From assembly GCF_000710915.1 (NCBI RefSeq), contig NZ_BAUA01000082.1:1-64000 (forward strand): 64,000 nt of DNA. The letters run 5' to 3'. The translations under genes and the position numbers were made by a program. Within the stretch, counting starts at the first letter, position 1; the number at the start of each line of letters is the position of its first letter. Below the pieces are notes generated by a model that saw only the letters and a program-made list of their open reading frames with translations, did not search any database and had not been told where the DNA came from. Shown here piece after piece: positions 43,402 to 51,810 of the stretch. Source of the stretch: Nocardia brasiliensis IFM 10847. GTDB lineage: Bacteria > Actinomycetota > Actinomycetes > Mycobacteriales > Mycobacteriaceae.

Positions 43402-44064
43402 TCACTGCGCCTGGTCGAGCACCCGCGCCGCGGCACTGCGCAGCGCGACCAGGTCGCCGGGCCAGCCGAGCACTCGCAGCGCGGCCTCCGGAATCGTCCG
43501 TTCGGCCTCGACGGGCGCTTTGCCCTCGTCCGAACGAATATTGATCACCGTCTCCACCAGCCGGAACGGCAGCGCCGCCGCACCGACGACGCCGGCGCCC
43601 GCACCCGCGGCCAGCACCGCGGCGGCCAAATTCTCGTAGTGTCCGCGTAGTTCGTCGCGCCGCAACCGGAACGCGGCGAACCGTGCGGTGCGCAGCTCCG
43701 GAAGCAGGTACAGCGCACCGAGATTCCAGCGGGACGCGCAGAGTTGCCGGACGTCGAACCAGGCGAGGGCGTACAGGCGGGTCGCAGGCGGGGCCGACAC
43801 GTTCCCCAGTCGCTCGGCGAGTTCCAATGGGGCAGCTATGGTTTCGGCAAGCAGCGCATCGAGGATGTCATCCTTGGCGGCGAAGTGGTGATACAGCGAT
43901 GCCTGACGGATCCCGACCGCGTCGGCGACCACACGGGTGGAGGTGTTCGCGTAGCCATTGGTAGTGAAGAGTTCCCCGGCGGCATCCAGGATCTCGGCGC
44001 GCGGCGTCTGGCCGCGACGACGTCGCTGCTCCACCCGAGGACGGCCGGGGCCGAGGTTTGCCAC
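43402..44064 (-). CDS. TetR-family regulator of the permease/DUF1989 cluster
   Basis: This 220-residue regulator has an Arg-rich N-terminus (LGPGRPRVEQRRRRGQTPRAEIL) and the HTH VVADAVGIRQASLYHHFAAKDDIL. The GTG at 44064 gives a normal TetR N-terminus; an extension to 44142 would cross the operator region. It is divergent from the APC permease gene, with two related palindromes between, so it probably represses the cluster and itself. The inducer may be the transported nitrogen compound or a metabolite (inference). Confidence 0.88.
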   Translation of the reverse strand: MANLGPGRPRVEQRRRRGQTPRAEILDAAGELFTTNGYANTSTRVVADAVGIRQASLYHHFAAKDDILDALLAETIAAPLELAERLGNVSAPPATRLYALAWFDVRQLCASRWNLGALYLLPELRTARFAAFRLRRDELRGHYENLAAAVLAAGAGAGVVGAAALPFRLVETVINIRSDEGKAPVEAERTIPEAALRVLGWPGDLVALRSAAARVLDQAQ

Positions 44065-44128
44065 ACGTCCATTCTGGCAGGTCGTCACAGGTCGATCCGC
44101 CGCGGTACACCGCGGGACAGGCAGCGGA

Positions 44129-44156
44129 GAGGTTTCTGTCATTCGATAGAAACCTC
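44129..44156. promoter_or_regulatory. Palindromic TetR operator O1
   Basis: Arms GAGGTTTCTGTC and GATAGAAACCTC flank four bases and match in 11 of 12 pairs. The core CTGTCATTCGATAG recurs at O2 (44231-44244). Confidence 0.8.
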
Positions 44157-44230
44157 GGCAACGCAGTTGTTACGGGGGTTGCCGCAAGAGATACATGCGG
44201 GTCACCGGAAACGCGATCGCCACCGCAAAA

Positions 44231-44244
44231 CTGTCATCTGATAG
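44231..44244. promoter_or_regulatory. Second TetR operator O2 near the permease start
   Basis: CTGTCATCTGATAG is identical to the O1 core in 12 of 14 positions and is itself a near-palindrome (CTGTCA / TGATAG). It ends 27 bases before the permease ATG. Confidence 0.65.
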
Positions 44245-44271
44245 GTATTGGCCGCTCGCCGAAGGACCCTC

Positions 44272-45810
44272 ATGGCCACAACATTCGCTCCCCCGCCGCC
44301 GCCCGACACCAGCCGTGACGGCGCCGACCTCGCCCGGTTCGGCTACCAACCCGTGCTGCATCGCAAGCTGGGCCGCTACGCCTCGTTCGCGGCAGGCTTC
44401 TCGTTCGTCTCCATCCTCACCACGATCTTCCAGTTCTTCGGCTTCGGCTATTCGTTCGGCGGCGCCGCCTTCTTCTGGACCTGGCCGCTGGTCTTCGCCG
44501 GACAGTTCCTCGTCGCGTTGAACTTCGCCGAACTCGCTGCGCGCTACCCCATTTCGGGCTGCATCTACCAGTGGTCGCGTCGTCTCGGCGGCGAGCTCGT
44601 CGGCTGGTTCGCCGGCTGGATGATGGTCATCGCGCAGATCGTGACGGCCGCCGCGGCCGCCATCGCGTTGCAGGTGGTGCTGCCGACGATCTGGCACGGA
44701 TTCCAGATCATCGGCACCGACACCGCGCTCACCTCGTCCTCCGGCGCGACCAACGCCGTGCTGCTCGGCAGCATCCTGCTGGTGTGCACGACCACGATCA
44801 ACGTGCTCGGCATCGACCTCATGTCGCGGATCAACTCGATCGGCGTCACCGTCGAGATCGTCGGCGTGCTCGCGATCATCGCGCTCTTCTTCACCCACAC
44901 CGAGCGCGGGCCCGGCGTGGTGCTGGACACCACTCAGGCGGTGCCCGGCTCGTACCTGGCCGCCTTCTTGGTCTCCGGGCTGATGGCCGCGTACGTCATG
45001 GTCGGCTTCGATTCCGCCGGTGAGCTTTCCGAGGAGACGAAGAATCCGCGCCGGGTGGCGCCGCGCACCATCCTGACCGCGCTCGCGGTCTCCGCGTTCG
45101 GCGGCGGGCTGCTGCTGATCGGGGCGTTGATGGCCGCGCCGAGCCTGTCCGACGGCTCGCTGGCCACCGACGGGCTGGCCTACGTGCTGACCTCGAAGTT
45201 GGACAGCCCGGCGGGCAAGGTGCTGCTCGGCTGTGTCGCGGTGGCGATCACCGTGTGCACGTTGGCGATTCAGACCGCCGGATCGCGGCTGATGTTCTCG
45301 ATGGCCCGCGACGGCAAGCTGCCGTTCGCCGCGCGGGTCGCCGCGGTCCATCCCCGTTTCGGCACTCCGGTGCTGCCCGCCGTGATCATCGGCGTGCTCG
45401 GGATCGCGCTGCTGGTACTGAATCTCGGCAATGCCGCGATCTTCGCGACCCTGGCCAGTGTCTGCATCGTCACGCTCTACCTGGCCTATCTTTTGGTCAC
45501 GGTGCCACTGCTGGTACGCCGGTTCCGGGGCATGCCCGCCGACGAACCCACCGAGCAGCGGCTGTTCAGCCTGGGCCGCTTCGGGATTCCGGTGAACGTG
45601 CTCGCTGTGCTGTGGGGCGTCGCGATGGCGGTGAATCTGGCCTGGCCCCGCGCCGAGGTCTATACGCCGAACGGCGGCAGCTGGTGGATGCGCTGGGCCG
45701 CACCGCTGTTCGTGCTGGTGGTGATCGCCGTCGGCGTGCTCGTCCACCGAATGGTCACCGGCACCCTGCGCTCCGCCGAGAACCAGGAAACCGCAACGCC
45801 TTCCGCATGA
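44272..45810 (+). CDS. APC-superfamily amino acid/amine permease
   Basis: The 512-residue protein has 12 predicted membrane helices. The first contains AAGFSFVSILTTIFQFFGFGYSFGG, the second leads to FAELAARYPISGCIYQWSR, a consensus APC stretch, and FDSAGELSEETKNPRRVAPRTIL lies in the middle. Permeases of this branch occur with urea- or guanidine-type carboxylase operons, so the substrate is probably a small nitrogen compound taken up with protons. ATG at 44272 follows the two operators. A strong hairpin separates it from the DUF1989 genes. Confidence 0.92.
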   Translation: MATTFAPPPPPDTSRDGADLARFGYQPVLHRKLGRYASFAAGFSFVSILTTIFQFFGFGYSFGGAAFFWTWPLVFAGQFLVALNFAELAARYPISGCIYQWSRRLGGELVGWFAGWMMVIAQIVTAAAAAIALQVVLPTIWHGFQIIGTDTALTSSSGATNAVLLGSILLVCTTTINVLGIDLMSRINSIGVTVEIVGVLAIIALFFTHTERGPGVVLDTTQAVPGSYLAAFLVSGLMAAYVMVGFDSAGELSEETKNPRRVAPRTILTALAVSAFGGGLLLIGALMAAPSLSDGSLATDGLAYVLTSKLDSPAGKVLLGCVAVAITVCTLAIQTAGSRLMFSMARDGKLPFAARVAAVHPRFGTPVLPAVIIGVLGIALLVLNLGNAAIFATLASVCIVTLYLAYLLVTVPLLVRRFRGMPADEPTEQRLFSLGRFGIPVNVLAVLWGVAMAVNLAWPRAEVYTPNGGSWWMRWAAPLFVLVVIAVGVLVHRMVTGTLRSAENQETATPSA

Positions 45811-45816
45811 GCCCCG

Positions 45817-45849
45817 GCGCGGTGGTGGTGCTTGCCACCACCACCGCGC
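45817..45849 (+). terminator. Strong intra-operon hairpin after the permease gene
   Basis: A perfect 14-base stem (GCGCGGTGGTGGTG, then CTTGC, then CACCACCACCGCGC reading through the loop) lies seven bases past the permease stop and about 40 bases before the next ATG. No T-run follows, so it may attenuate or stabilise the transcript instead of fully ending it. Confidence 0.65.
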
Positions 45850-45891
45850 AGGCGGACATCGGTAGGACCGCACCCATCGAAGGGAGCAATC

Positions 45892-46644
45892 ATGACCAAC
45901 ACCGCATCGACCTCCGGTGCCAGAGCACACGCACGCGCACAGGCCGCCGCGGCGACGCTCGCCGAACCGGATCTGCCCGTCGGCATCGATCCGGCGAGAA
46001 TCACCTTCGCCCAGCGTGTTCCGCCCCAGGGCTACGCCGGTCTCGTGCTCGGCCGGGGCACCCGAATCCGGCTGACCGACCCGGCTGGCGCCGCGTGCGC
46101 GCACCTACTGCTCCTGCGCGCCGAAGCACCGTGGGAGCGGCTGAACGTCGCCGACACCGTCAAGGTGCCGTGGCAGGCCTATCTCGGCGACGGTCATCCG
46201 CTCCTGTCCGACCAGGGACGCATCCTCGCCACGGTGCTCGCCGATACGTCGGGCAGGCACGACACCCTGTGCGGCCCGACTGCCGAGGCACGGCAGCTGT
46301 TGCGCCTGGCGGGGGCCAAACACGGTCTGGCGCCGCGCGATATCGGCCCGACCGTGTCGTTCTTCCGTGGCGTCCGGGTGGCCGCCGACGGCGCGCTGAC
46401 CGCCACCGGCAGCGCCGCCCCCGGCTCCTCGGTCGAGCTGCTGCTGCACCTGCCGGTGACGCTGCTCGTCGCCAACGCCACCCATCCGCTCGACGACCGC
46501 GCGGCCACGGACCTCGATGTCGTGGCCTGGAGTGCGCCCGCGGATCTCGCCGTATCGCACAGCACCGACCCGGAATACCAACGGGCCGTGCAGAACACCG
46601 AACAGGCCTGGACGGCCGCGCGGACACCGGAGGCAGCGCAATGA
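45892..46644 (+). CDS. DUF1989 urea amidolyase-associated protein 1 (CgdAB-type)
   Basis: The 250-residue protein belongs to the DUF1989 group: VPPQGYAGLVLGRGTRIRLTDPAGAACAHLLLLRAEAPWERLNVADTVKVPWQAYLG and HDTLCGPTAEARQL. Members paired in this way were annotated as urea-amidolyase-associated proteins and later shown in other bacteria to form a carboxyguanidine deiminase. GGGAG lies before the ATG at 45892. Its stop overlaps the next start (ATGA). A guanidine-related role is inferred from family and context. Confidence 0.88.
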   Translation: MTNTASTSGARAHARAQAAAATLAEPDLPVGIDPARITFAQRVPPQGYAGLVLGRGTRIRLTDPAGAACAHLLLLRAEAPWERLNVADTVKVPWQAYLGDGHPLLSDQGRILATVLADTSGRHDTLCGPTAEARQLLRLAGAKHGLAPRDIGPTVSFFRGVRVAADGALTATGSAAPGSSVELLLHLPVTLLVANATHPLDDRAATDLDVVAWSAPADLAVSHSTDPEYQRAVQNTEQAWTAARTPEAAQ

Positions 46645-47261
46645 ACACCACCCCGTCCCGTCGCACGGTGCTCGACGAAATCGTGCCCGCGCGCTCGCCC
46701 TGGTCCGCGGTGGTGGCCGCAGGCGATCACCTGGAGATCATCGACCTGCACGGCAATCAAGCCGTCGACTGCCTGCTGTACTCGGCCGCCGATCACACCG
46801 ATCGCTACAGCGCGCAGGCCACCGTCGCCGCGCAGCGCAACATCTTCCTCACCACCGGCAGCGTGCTGCGCACCGACGCGGGCACCGCGCTGATGACCGT
46901 CGTCGCCGACGAGGTCGGCAACCACGACACCATCGCGGGCGCCTGCTCGCAGGAGTCGAACACGCTCCGCTACGGACACCACACCCGGCACCAGCACGCC
47001 TGCGTGGAGAACTTTCTCACCGCGGCGCTGTCCTGGGGTCTGGGCAAGCGCGACCTGGTGTCGAACATCAACTGGTTCATGAACGTTCCGGTGGAAGCCG
47101 ACGGCACGCTCGGCATCGTCGACGGATTGTCCGCGCCGGGCAAGAAAGTCACGCTGCGCGCGGAGATCGACACCCTGGTCCTGGTCTCCAACTGCCCTCA
47201 GATCAACAACCCCTGCAATGGTTTCGATCCGACGCCGGTGCGCATGGTGGTGACCCGATGA
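46641..47261 (+). CDS. DUF1989 urea amidolyase-associated protein 2 (CgdAB-type)
   Basis: This second DUF1989 subunit (206 residues) has VVAAGDHLEIIDLHGNQAVDCLLYSA, HDTIAGACSQESNTLRYG, HHTRHQHACVENFL and the C-terminal CPQINNPCNGFDPTPVRMVV. The Cys/His-rich stretches fit a metal-binding catalytic site. It overlaps both neighbours by four bases (ATGA), so subunit 1, subunit 2 and the carboxylase-like protein should be made in fixed ratio. Together with subunit 1 it probably forms the heteromeric deiminase. Confidence 0.9.
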   Translation: MNTTPSRRTVLDEIVPARSPWSAVVAAGDHLEIIDLHGNQAVDCLLYSAADHTDRYSAQATVAAQRNIFLTTGSVLRTDAGTALMTVVADEVGNHDTIAGACSQESNTLRYGHHTRHQHACVENFLTAALSWGLGKRDLVSNINWFMNVPVEADGTLGIVDGLSAPGKKVTLRAEIDTLVLVSNCPQINNPCNGFDPTPVRMVVTR

Positions 47262-49333
47262 GTACTGCGGCCGCACCCGCGCTCTCGCGCGGCGGCGACG
47301 ATACGGTCACCGCTTCCGCCCCGCCCGCCCGGCCGACGGTCGAGGTGGTGCGTCCGGGAATGCTTACGACAGTGCAGGATTGGCCGGGCCGGGTCGGCTA
47401 CTGGCATATCGGCGTCCCACCGTCCGGCCCGATGGACGACCTGTCGTTCCGGCTCGGCAATCGCGTCCTCGGCAACGCCGAGGGCGCGCCCGGCCTGGAA
47501 TGCACGCTCAGTGGTCCCGCCCTACGGTTCGCGACCCCGACGTGGGTGTGCGTCACCGGCGCGCCGGCCGACGTGACGGTGGACGGGGCGCCGATCGAGC
47601 AGTGGCGGGCCGTGCGGGTCCCGGCCGGTGGCGTCCTCGACGTCGGCGCGGTTCGAGGCCCGGGCATGCGCACCTACATCCTGCTGAGCGGCGGTCTCGA
47701 AGTGCCCGAATATCTCGGTAGCGCAGCAACTTTCACCCTCGGCCGATTCGGCGGCAGCGACGGCAACGCCCTGCGCGCCGCGACGGTGCTGTCGCTCGGG
47801 GCACCGAGTGACCGGATCACCACCGCCGTGCCCATGGAGGAGCAGCCGGTGCTCACGCACCGCTGGGAACTCGCCGTGACCGAAGGCCCGCACGGCGCAC
47901 CGGAATTCTTCACCCGCACGGACTTCGACACCATCATCGGCACCGACTACACGGTGCACTTCAACTCCGATCGCACCGGCGTCCGCTTGGTCGGGCCCAA
48001 ACCGGAGTGGGCCCGCTCCGACGGCGGCGAAGCCGGCCTGCATCCGTCCAACATCCACGACACCCCGTATTCGGTCGGCGCACTAGACTTCACCGGGGAC
48101 ACCCCGATCCTGCTCGGTCCCGACGGCCCCAGTCTCGGCGGTTTCGTCTGCCCGGTCACCGTGGTCGCGGCCGACCGCTGGAAACTCGGGCAGCTCGCCG
48201 CGGGGGACACCGTCCGGTTCGTGCTCATCCGCAGCGATCGCGCCGCCTCCGTCCGCGAACTGGGTCCGGCCCGCCGGGCGAACTGGCAGACGGTGTTCTC
48301 CGCGGGCGGCGACGGCGACGACGGCGTGCTCCGCCGCACCGACGTGGACGACGAGACCGGTGTCACCTATCGCCGCGCGGGCGACGACGCGGTACTCGTC
48401 GAATACGGCACGATGACACTGGATCTCGCCCTCAGGGCCCGCGTGCATGCCCTGCACCAGCACCTGCTCGCCGCCGCGGTGCGCGGCGTGACCGAGCTGA
48501 CGCCGGGGATTCGCTCGCTCCAGATCAGGGTGGATCCGCAGGTCCTGCCCATACCGCACTTGCTCGCACTGCTCGCCGAGGCCGAACGGCACCTGCCCGC
48601 AGCCGACGAGTTGGTCGTGCCCAGCCGGACGGTGCACCTACCGCTGTCCTGGGACGATCCGGCCACCCGCGAGGCCATCACCCGGTACATGCACGGGGTG
48701 CGGGCCGACGCTCCGTGGTGTCCGTGGAACATCGAGTTCATTCGCCGCGTGAACGGATTGGATTCGGTCGCAGACGTTTACGACACCGTCTTCGACGCCG
48801 AATATCTCGTGCTCGGCCTCGGCGACGTCTACCTCGGCGCGCCGGTCGCCACCCCCACCGATCCCCGGCACCGTCTGGTCACCACCAAGTACAACCCGGC
48901 TCGCACCTGGACGCCGGAGAACGCCGTCGGCATCGGCGGCGCCTACCTCTGCATCTACGGCATGGAGGGGCCGGGCGGCTACCAGTTCGTCGGCCGCACC
49001 ACGCAGGTGTGGAACCACCACGCGGGCCGGCACACCGGCCGTCCCGGGGCGGATCGCGATCCTTCGGGTGCGCAAACCCCTTGGCTGCTGCGCTATTTCG
49101 ACCGCATCCGGTGGTATCCGGTGAGCGCGGACGAATTGCTGGACCTGCGAGCGGATTTCGCGGCGGGCAAGGTCGAGGTGCGAGCCGAGGACGGCGAGTT
49201 CCGCCTCGCCGAGCACCGCGGTTTTCTCGCCGCGCACGAGGATTCGATCGCCGCCTTCCGCGCGACGCAGGCAGCCGCCTTCGCCGCCGAACGCGACTCG
49301 TGGCGACGGGCCGGCGAACTCGCCGCCGGGTAG
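47258..49333 (+). CDS. Urea/guanidine carboxylase-like carboxyltransferase lacking biotin domains
   Basis: This 691-residue protein matches only the middle of a urea (guanidine) carboxylase. The AHS2/KipA-like half comes first (VEVVRPGMLTTVQDWPGRVGYWHIGVPPSGPMDDLSFRLGN), then AHS1/KipI-like (VTYRRAGDDAVLVEYGTMTLD ... ELTPGIRSLQIRVDP). The usual C-terminal linker follows (LLRYFDRIRWYPVSADELLDLRADF ... FAAERDSWRRAGEL). The roughly 450-residue N-terminal biotin carboxylase and the C-terminal biotin carrier (MKM motif) are absent, and no allophanate hydrolase follows. The ATG at 47258 overlaps the preceding stop. It either works with biotin subunits encoded elsewhere or does a biotin-free reaction like 5-oxoprolinase PxpBC; which one cannot be settled from sequence. 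Confidence 0.88.
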   Translation: MSTAAAPALSRGGDDTVTASAPPARPTVEVVRPGMLTTVQDWPGRVGYWHIGVPPSGPMDDLSFRLGNRVLGNAEGAPGLECTLSGPALRFATPTWVCVTGAPADVTVDGAPIEQWRAVRVPAGGVLDVGAVRGPGMRTYILLSGGLEVPEYLGSAATFTLGRFGGSDGNALRAATVLSLGAPSDRITTAVPMEEQPVLTHRWELAVTEGPHGAPEFFTRTDFDTIIGTDYTVHFNSDRTGVRLVGPKPEWARSDGGEAGLHPSNIHDTPYSVGALDFTGDTPILLGPDGPSLGGFVCPVTVVAADRWKLGQLAAGDTVRFVLIRSDRAASVRELGPARRANWQTVFSAGGDGDDGVLRRTDVDDETGVTYRRAGDDAVLVEYGTMTLDLALRARVHALHQHLLAAAVRGVTELTPGIRSLQIRVDPQVLPIPHLLALLAEAERHLPAADELVVPSRTVHLPLSWDDPATREAITRYMHGVRADAPWCPWNIEFIRRVNGLDSVADVYDTVFDAEYLVLGLGDVYLGAPVATPTDPRHRLVTTKYNPARTWTPENAVGIGGAYLCIYGMEGPGGYQFVGRTTQVWNHHAGRHTGRPGADRDPSGAQTPWLLRYFDRIRWYPVSADELLDLRADFAAGKVEVRAEDGEFRLAEHRGFLAAHEDSIAAFRATQAAAFAAERDSWRRAGELAAG

Positions 49334-49337
49334 CGGA

Positions 49338-49490
49338 CTACCAGCCGAAAAGCTCCGCCATCTCGATCGATTCGTCGTCCCACGCACGCTCGATCGCCAC
49401 GCGCTCGCCCTCCGGCAGTTCGGGTGCCCAACCACAGCGACGCCAGAAGTCTTCCCGATGCTCCTGGCTGAGCGGTCTCGGTTTCTCCAT
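49338..49490 (-). CDS. Small acidic protein (50 aa)
   Basis: An ATG six bases after GAGG opens a 50-residue frame MEKPRPLSQEHREDFWRRCG... ending EMAELFGW. It is rich in Glu, Trp and Arg, has one Cys and no membrane segment. Codon third positions are GC-rich as in real genes. It lies four bases from the convergent carboxylase-like stop and downstream of the epoxide hydrolase terminator, so it probably has its own promoter in the short gap near 49491-49523 or is read through. No family recognised. Confidence 0.6.
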   Translation of the reverse strand: MEKPRPLSQEHREDFWRRCGWAPELPEGERVAIERAWDDESIEMAELFGW

Positions 49491-49523
49491 GCTGTACCTC
49501 ACCGACGATCCTGCTCCCCCGAT

Positions 49524-49565
49524 TGTGGGCCTGCTCCGGCGACGACATGCCGGAACAGGCCCACA
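49524..49565 (-). terminator. Terminator after the epoxide hydrolase gene
   Basis: Seventeen-base arms (TGTGGGCCTG... and ...CAGGCCCACA) pair with a single G-T mismatch around an eight-base loop, 11 bases past the stop. Confidence 0.8.
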
Positions 49566-49576
49566 GACTTCGGTTT

Positions 49577-50731
49577 TCAGCGCAGGTCGCGGAAGAACTC
49601 GCGAATATCGGTGGTGAGCAACACGGGTTCCTCCATGGCGGCGAAGTGGCCGCCGCGATCGACATCGTGCCAGCGGGTGATGTTGTGCTCGGTCTCGGCG
49701 TACTTGCGGATGCCGATGTCATGGGCGAAGACCAGCGCCGCGGTCGGCACGCCGGAGCTGGGTTTCGTCTCGCCCCAACCGCCTTCCTGCGCGTAGCCGA
49801 CGTAGGCGGACGAGCCCGCGGTGCCGTTGAGCCAGTACAGCATCACGTTGGTCAGCAGCCGGTCGCGATCGATGATCTTGTCCGGGTCGATGTTTCGCGG
49901 ATGCGTCCACTCGCGGAACTTGTCCATGATCCAGGCCAGCTGTCCCACCGGCGAATCGACCAGCCCGTAGGCCAGCGTCTGCGGCCGGGTGGACTGGATC
50001 GAGATGTAGCCGAACTCCTCCTGCATGAACGCCTCGATCCGGGCGATCCGATCCCGTTCGATCTCGCTCAGGCTCGCCAGTTCCGCTTCGGCGAGCGGCA
50101 ACGGCGGCATCGGGCCGGGCCCGCCGTTGACGTGCACGCCCGCAACGTTTTCCGGTGCGACCCGGCCCACCTCGGGGCTCACCGCGGCGCCGATATCACC
50201 GCCCTGCACGCCGTAGTGCTCGTAGCCGAGCCTGCGCATGAGTTCGGCCCAGGCCCCGGCGATCCGCTCGACCGTCCAGCCCGCTTCGGTGACCGGACCC
50301 GAGAAGCCGAAGCCCGGCAGCGACGGAATCACCAGGTGGAAAGCGTCTTTCGGATCACCGCCATGCGACCGCGGATCCGACAGCGGCCCGATCACGTCGA
50401 GGAACTCGACCACCGAGCCCGGCCAGCCGTGCGTCATCAGCAGCGGCAGCGCGTCCGCCTCGGGCGAGCGCACGTGCAGGAAGTGGATGGTCTGCCCGTC
50501 GATCTCGGTCAGGTACTGCGGGTAGGAGTTGAGCCTGGCCTCCGCGGCCCGCCAGTCGTATCCGGTGCGCCAGTAGTCCACCAGCCCGCGCAGCCAGCTC
50601 GTCGGCACGCCGGTGTCCCAGCCGTCGCCGGGCAGCGGGGCAGGCAGCCGTGCGCTGTCGAGCCGGGTGCGCAGGTCATCGAGCTGCTGTTGGGGGATGT
50701 CGATGCGGAATTCGCGGATCTCGTTGCTCAT
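49577..50731 (-). CDS. Epoxide hydrolase (alpha/beta fold)
   Basis: The 384-residue protein starts MSNEIREFRIDIPQQQLDDLRTRL, the N-terminal EHN region of microsomal-type epoxide hydrolases. The oxyanion-hole motif HGWPGSVVEF and the nucleophile motif GVQGGDIGAAVS (Asp in GGDIG) follow, and the catalytic His lies in DRGGHFAAMEEP near the end. It opens epoxides to diols in detoxification or catabolism. The start at 50731 is preferred over 50752. It is divergent from a WYL regulator across a palindrome. Confidence 0.92.
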   Translation of the reverse strand: MSNEIREFRIDIPQQQLDDLRTRLDSARLPAPLPGDGWDTGVPTSWLRGLVDYWRTGYDWRAAEARLNSYPQYLTEIDGQTIHFLHVRSPEADALPLLMTHGWPGSVVEFLDVIGPLSDPRSHGGDPKDAFHLVIPSLPGFGFSGPVTEAGWTVERIAGAWAELMRRLGYEHYGVQGGDIGAAVSPEVGRVAPENVAGVHVNGGPGPMPPLPLAEAELASLSEIERDRIARIEAFMQEEFGYISIQSTRPQTLAYGLVDSPVGQLAWIMDKFREWTHPRNIDPDKIIDRDRLLTNVMLYWLNGTAGSSAYVGYAQEGGWGETKPSSGVPTAALVFAHDIGIRKYAETEHNITRWHDVDRGGHFAAMEEPVLLTTDIREFFRDLR

Positions 50732-50752
50732 GAAATAGACGTTAGAGCGCAC

Positions 50753-50773
50753 CTAGGACAACTTCTGCCCTAG
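50753..50773. promoter_or_regulatory. Palindromic operator between epoxide hydrolase and WYL regulator
   Basis: CTAGG and CCTAG flank 11 bases; extended half-sites AGGACA and TGCCCT are also near-complementary. It lies about 20 bases from each start codon, as expected for the YafY-type regulator. Confidence 0.65.
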
Positions 50774-50794
50774 CTTTCGCGCATACTCGAATTC

Positions 50795-51745
50795 ATGTTG
50801 GAAACTTCCGCCCGACTGCTTCGCCTGCTCTCCCTATTGCAGACGCCGCGCGACTGGACCGGCACCGAACTGGCCGAACGCCTCGAGGTCGACGTGCGCA
50901 CCGTCCGGCGTGACATCGACAAGCTGCGCAATCTCGGCTATCCCGTGGATGCCACCGCAGGTGTCGCGGGATACCGGCTCGGGGCGGGCGCGAAACTGCC
51001 GCCGCTGCTACTCGACGACGACGAGGCGGTGGCCGTCGCGATCGGGTTGCGCACCGCGGCGGGCGGCACCATCACCGGTATCGAGGACAGCTCGCTGCGG
51101 GCGCTGACCAAACTCGAGCAGGTACTGCCGTCCCGCCTGCGGCACCGGGTGAACCTGCTGCAATCGGTCACCGTCACGGTGGCCGCGGGCGGGCCGACCG
51201 TCGACCCGGACACGCTCACCGCGATCGCGGGCGCGATCCGGGACAACCACCGGCTCCGGTTCGACTACCGAAGCCACGACGGCACAGCGTCTTTGCGGAC
51301 CACCGAGCCACATCGCCTGGCGCACACCGGACGGCGCTGGTACCTGATCGGCTGGGACGTCGACCGCGCGGACTGGCGCACCTACCGGGTCGACCGGCTG
51401 CATCCCCGGATCCCGACCGGTCCGCGCTTCACCCCGCGCGAGGGGCCCGACGCGGACCTGTCCGGCTATCTGACGCAGGGCGTGACGAATTCGCCGTATC
51501 GGTATTCCGCACGCGTCACGCTCCGCGTCCCCGCCGAGGTCGCGGTAGAACGCATTTCCCCGACGGTCGGCGTCGTCGAAGCGATCGACGCCGAATCGTG
51601 CACACTGCGCGTCGGCGGCAACTCACTCGATGAAATGGCCATCTATCTGGCGACTTTCGGCTTCCCGTGCCATGTGCACGAACCACCGGAACTCGTCGCT
51701 CATGTCCGCACGCTCGCACAGCGCTTGCACGAGTCCGTCGACTGA
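50795..51745 (+). CDS. YafY-type HTH / WYL-domain regulator
   Basis: The 316-residue regulator has an N-terminal HTH_11 domain (RLLRLLSLLQTPRDWTGTELAERLEVDVRTVRRDIDKLRNLGYPVD) and a WYL domain (about 140-220, DNHRLRFDYRSHDG, RRWYLIGWDVDRADWRTYRVDRL). A WCX-like C-terminus follows. Such proteins bind small ligands or nucleic acid through the WYL fold. Divergent placement makes the epoxide hydrolase the probable target. It begins MLETSARLLRLLSLL at 50795. Confidence 0.92.
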   Translation: MLETSARLLRLLSLLQTPRDWTGTELAERLEVDVRTVRRDIDKLRNLGYPVDATAGVAGYRLGAGAKLPPLLLDDDEAVAVAIGLRTAAGGTITGIEDSSLRALTKLEQVLPSRLRHRVNLLQSVTVTVAAGGPTVDPDTLTAIAGAIRDNHRLRFDYRSHDGTASLRTTEPHRLAHTGRRWYLIGWDVDRADWRTYRVDRLHPRIPTGPRFTPREGPDADLSGYLTQGVTNSPYRYSARVTLRVPAEVAVERISPTVGVVEAIDAESCTLRVGGNSLDEMAIYLATFGFPCHVHEPPELVAHVRTLAQRLHESVD

Positions 51746-51810
51746 CCTCGAGCACGGCCGCACTGTTCGGCCCCGGCGGCGCTGCTGCTCGACGGATCAC
51801 GCGGCGACGT

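Noticed and set aside
44129..44271. Reading the TetR gene from the ATG at 44142
   Set aside because: That start would place the operator palindrome inside the coding sequence and add an atypical N-terminus; the GTG at 44064 fits the TetR family.
45811..45891. Possible guanidine riboswitch before the DUF1989 genes
   Set aside because: Only one plain hairpin is present; the conserved core of ykkC-type or the paired ACGR loops of mini-ykkC are not seen. The gap before the permease also lacks them.
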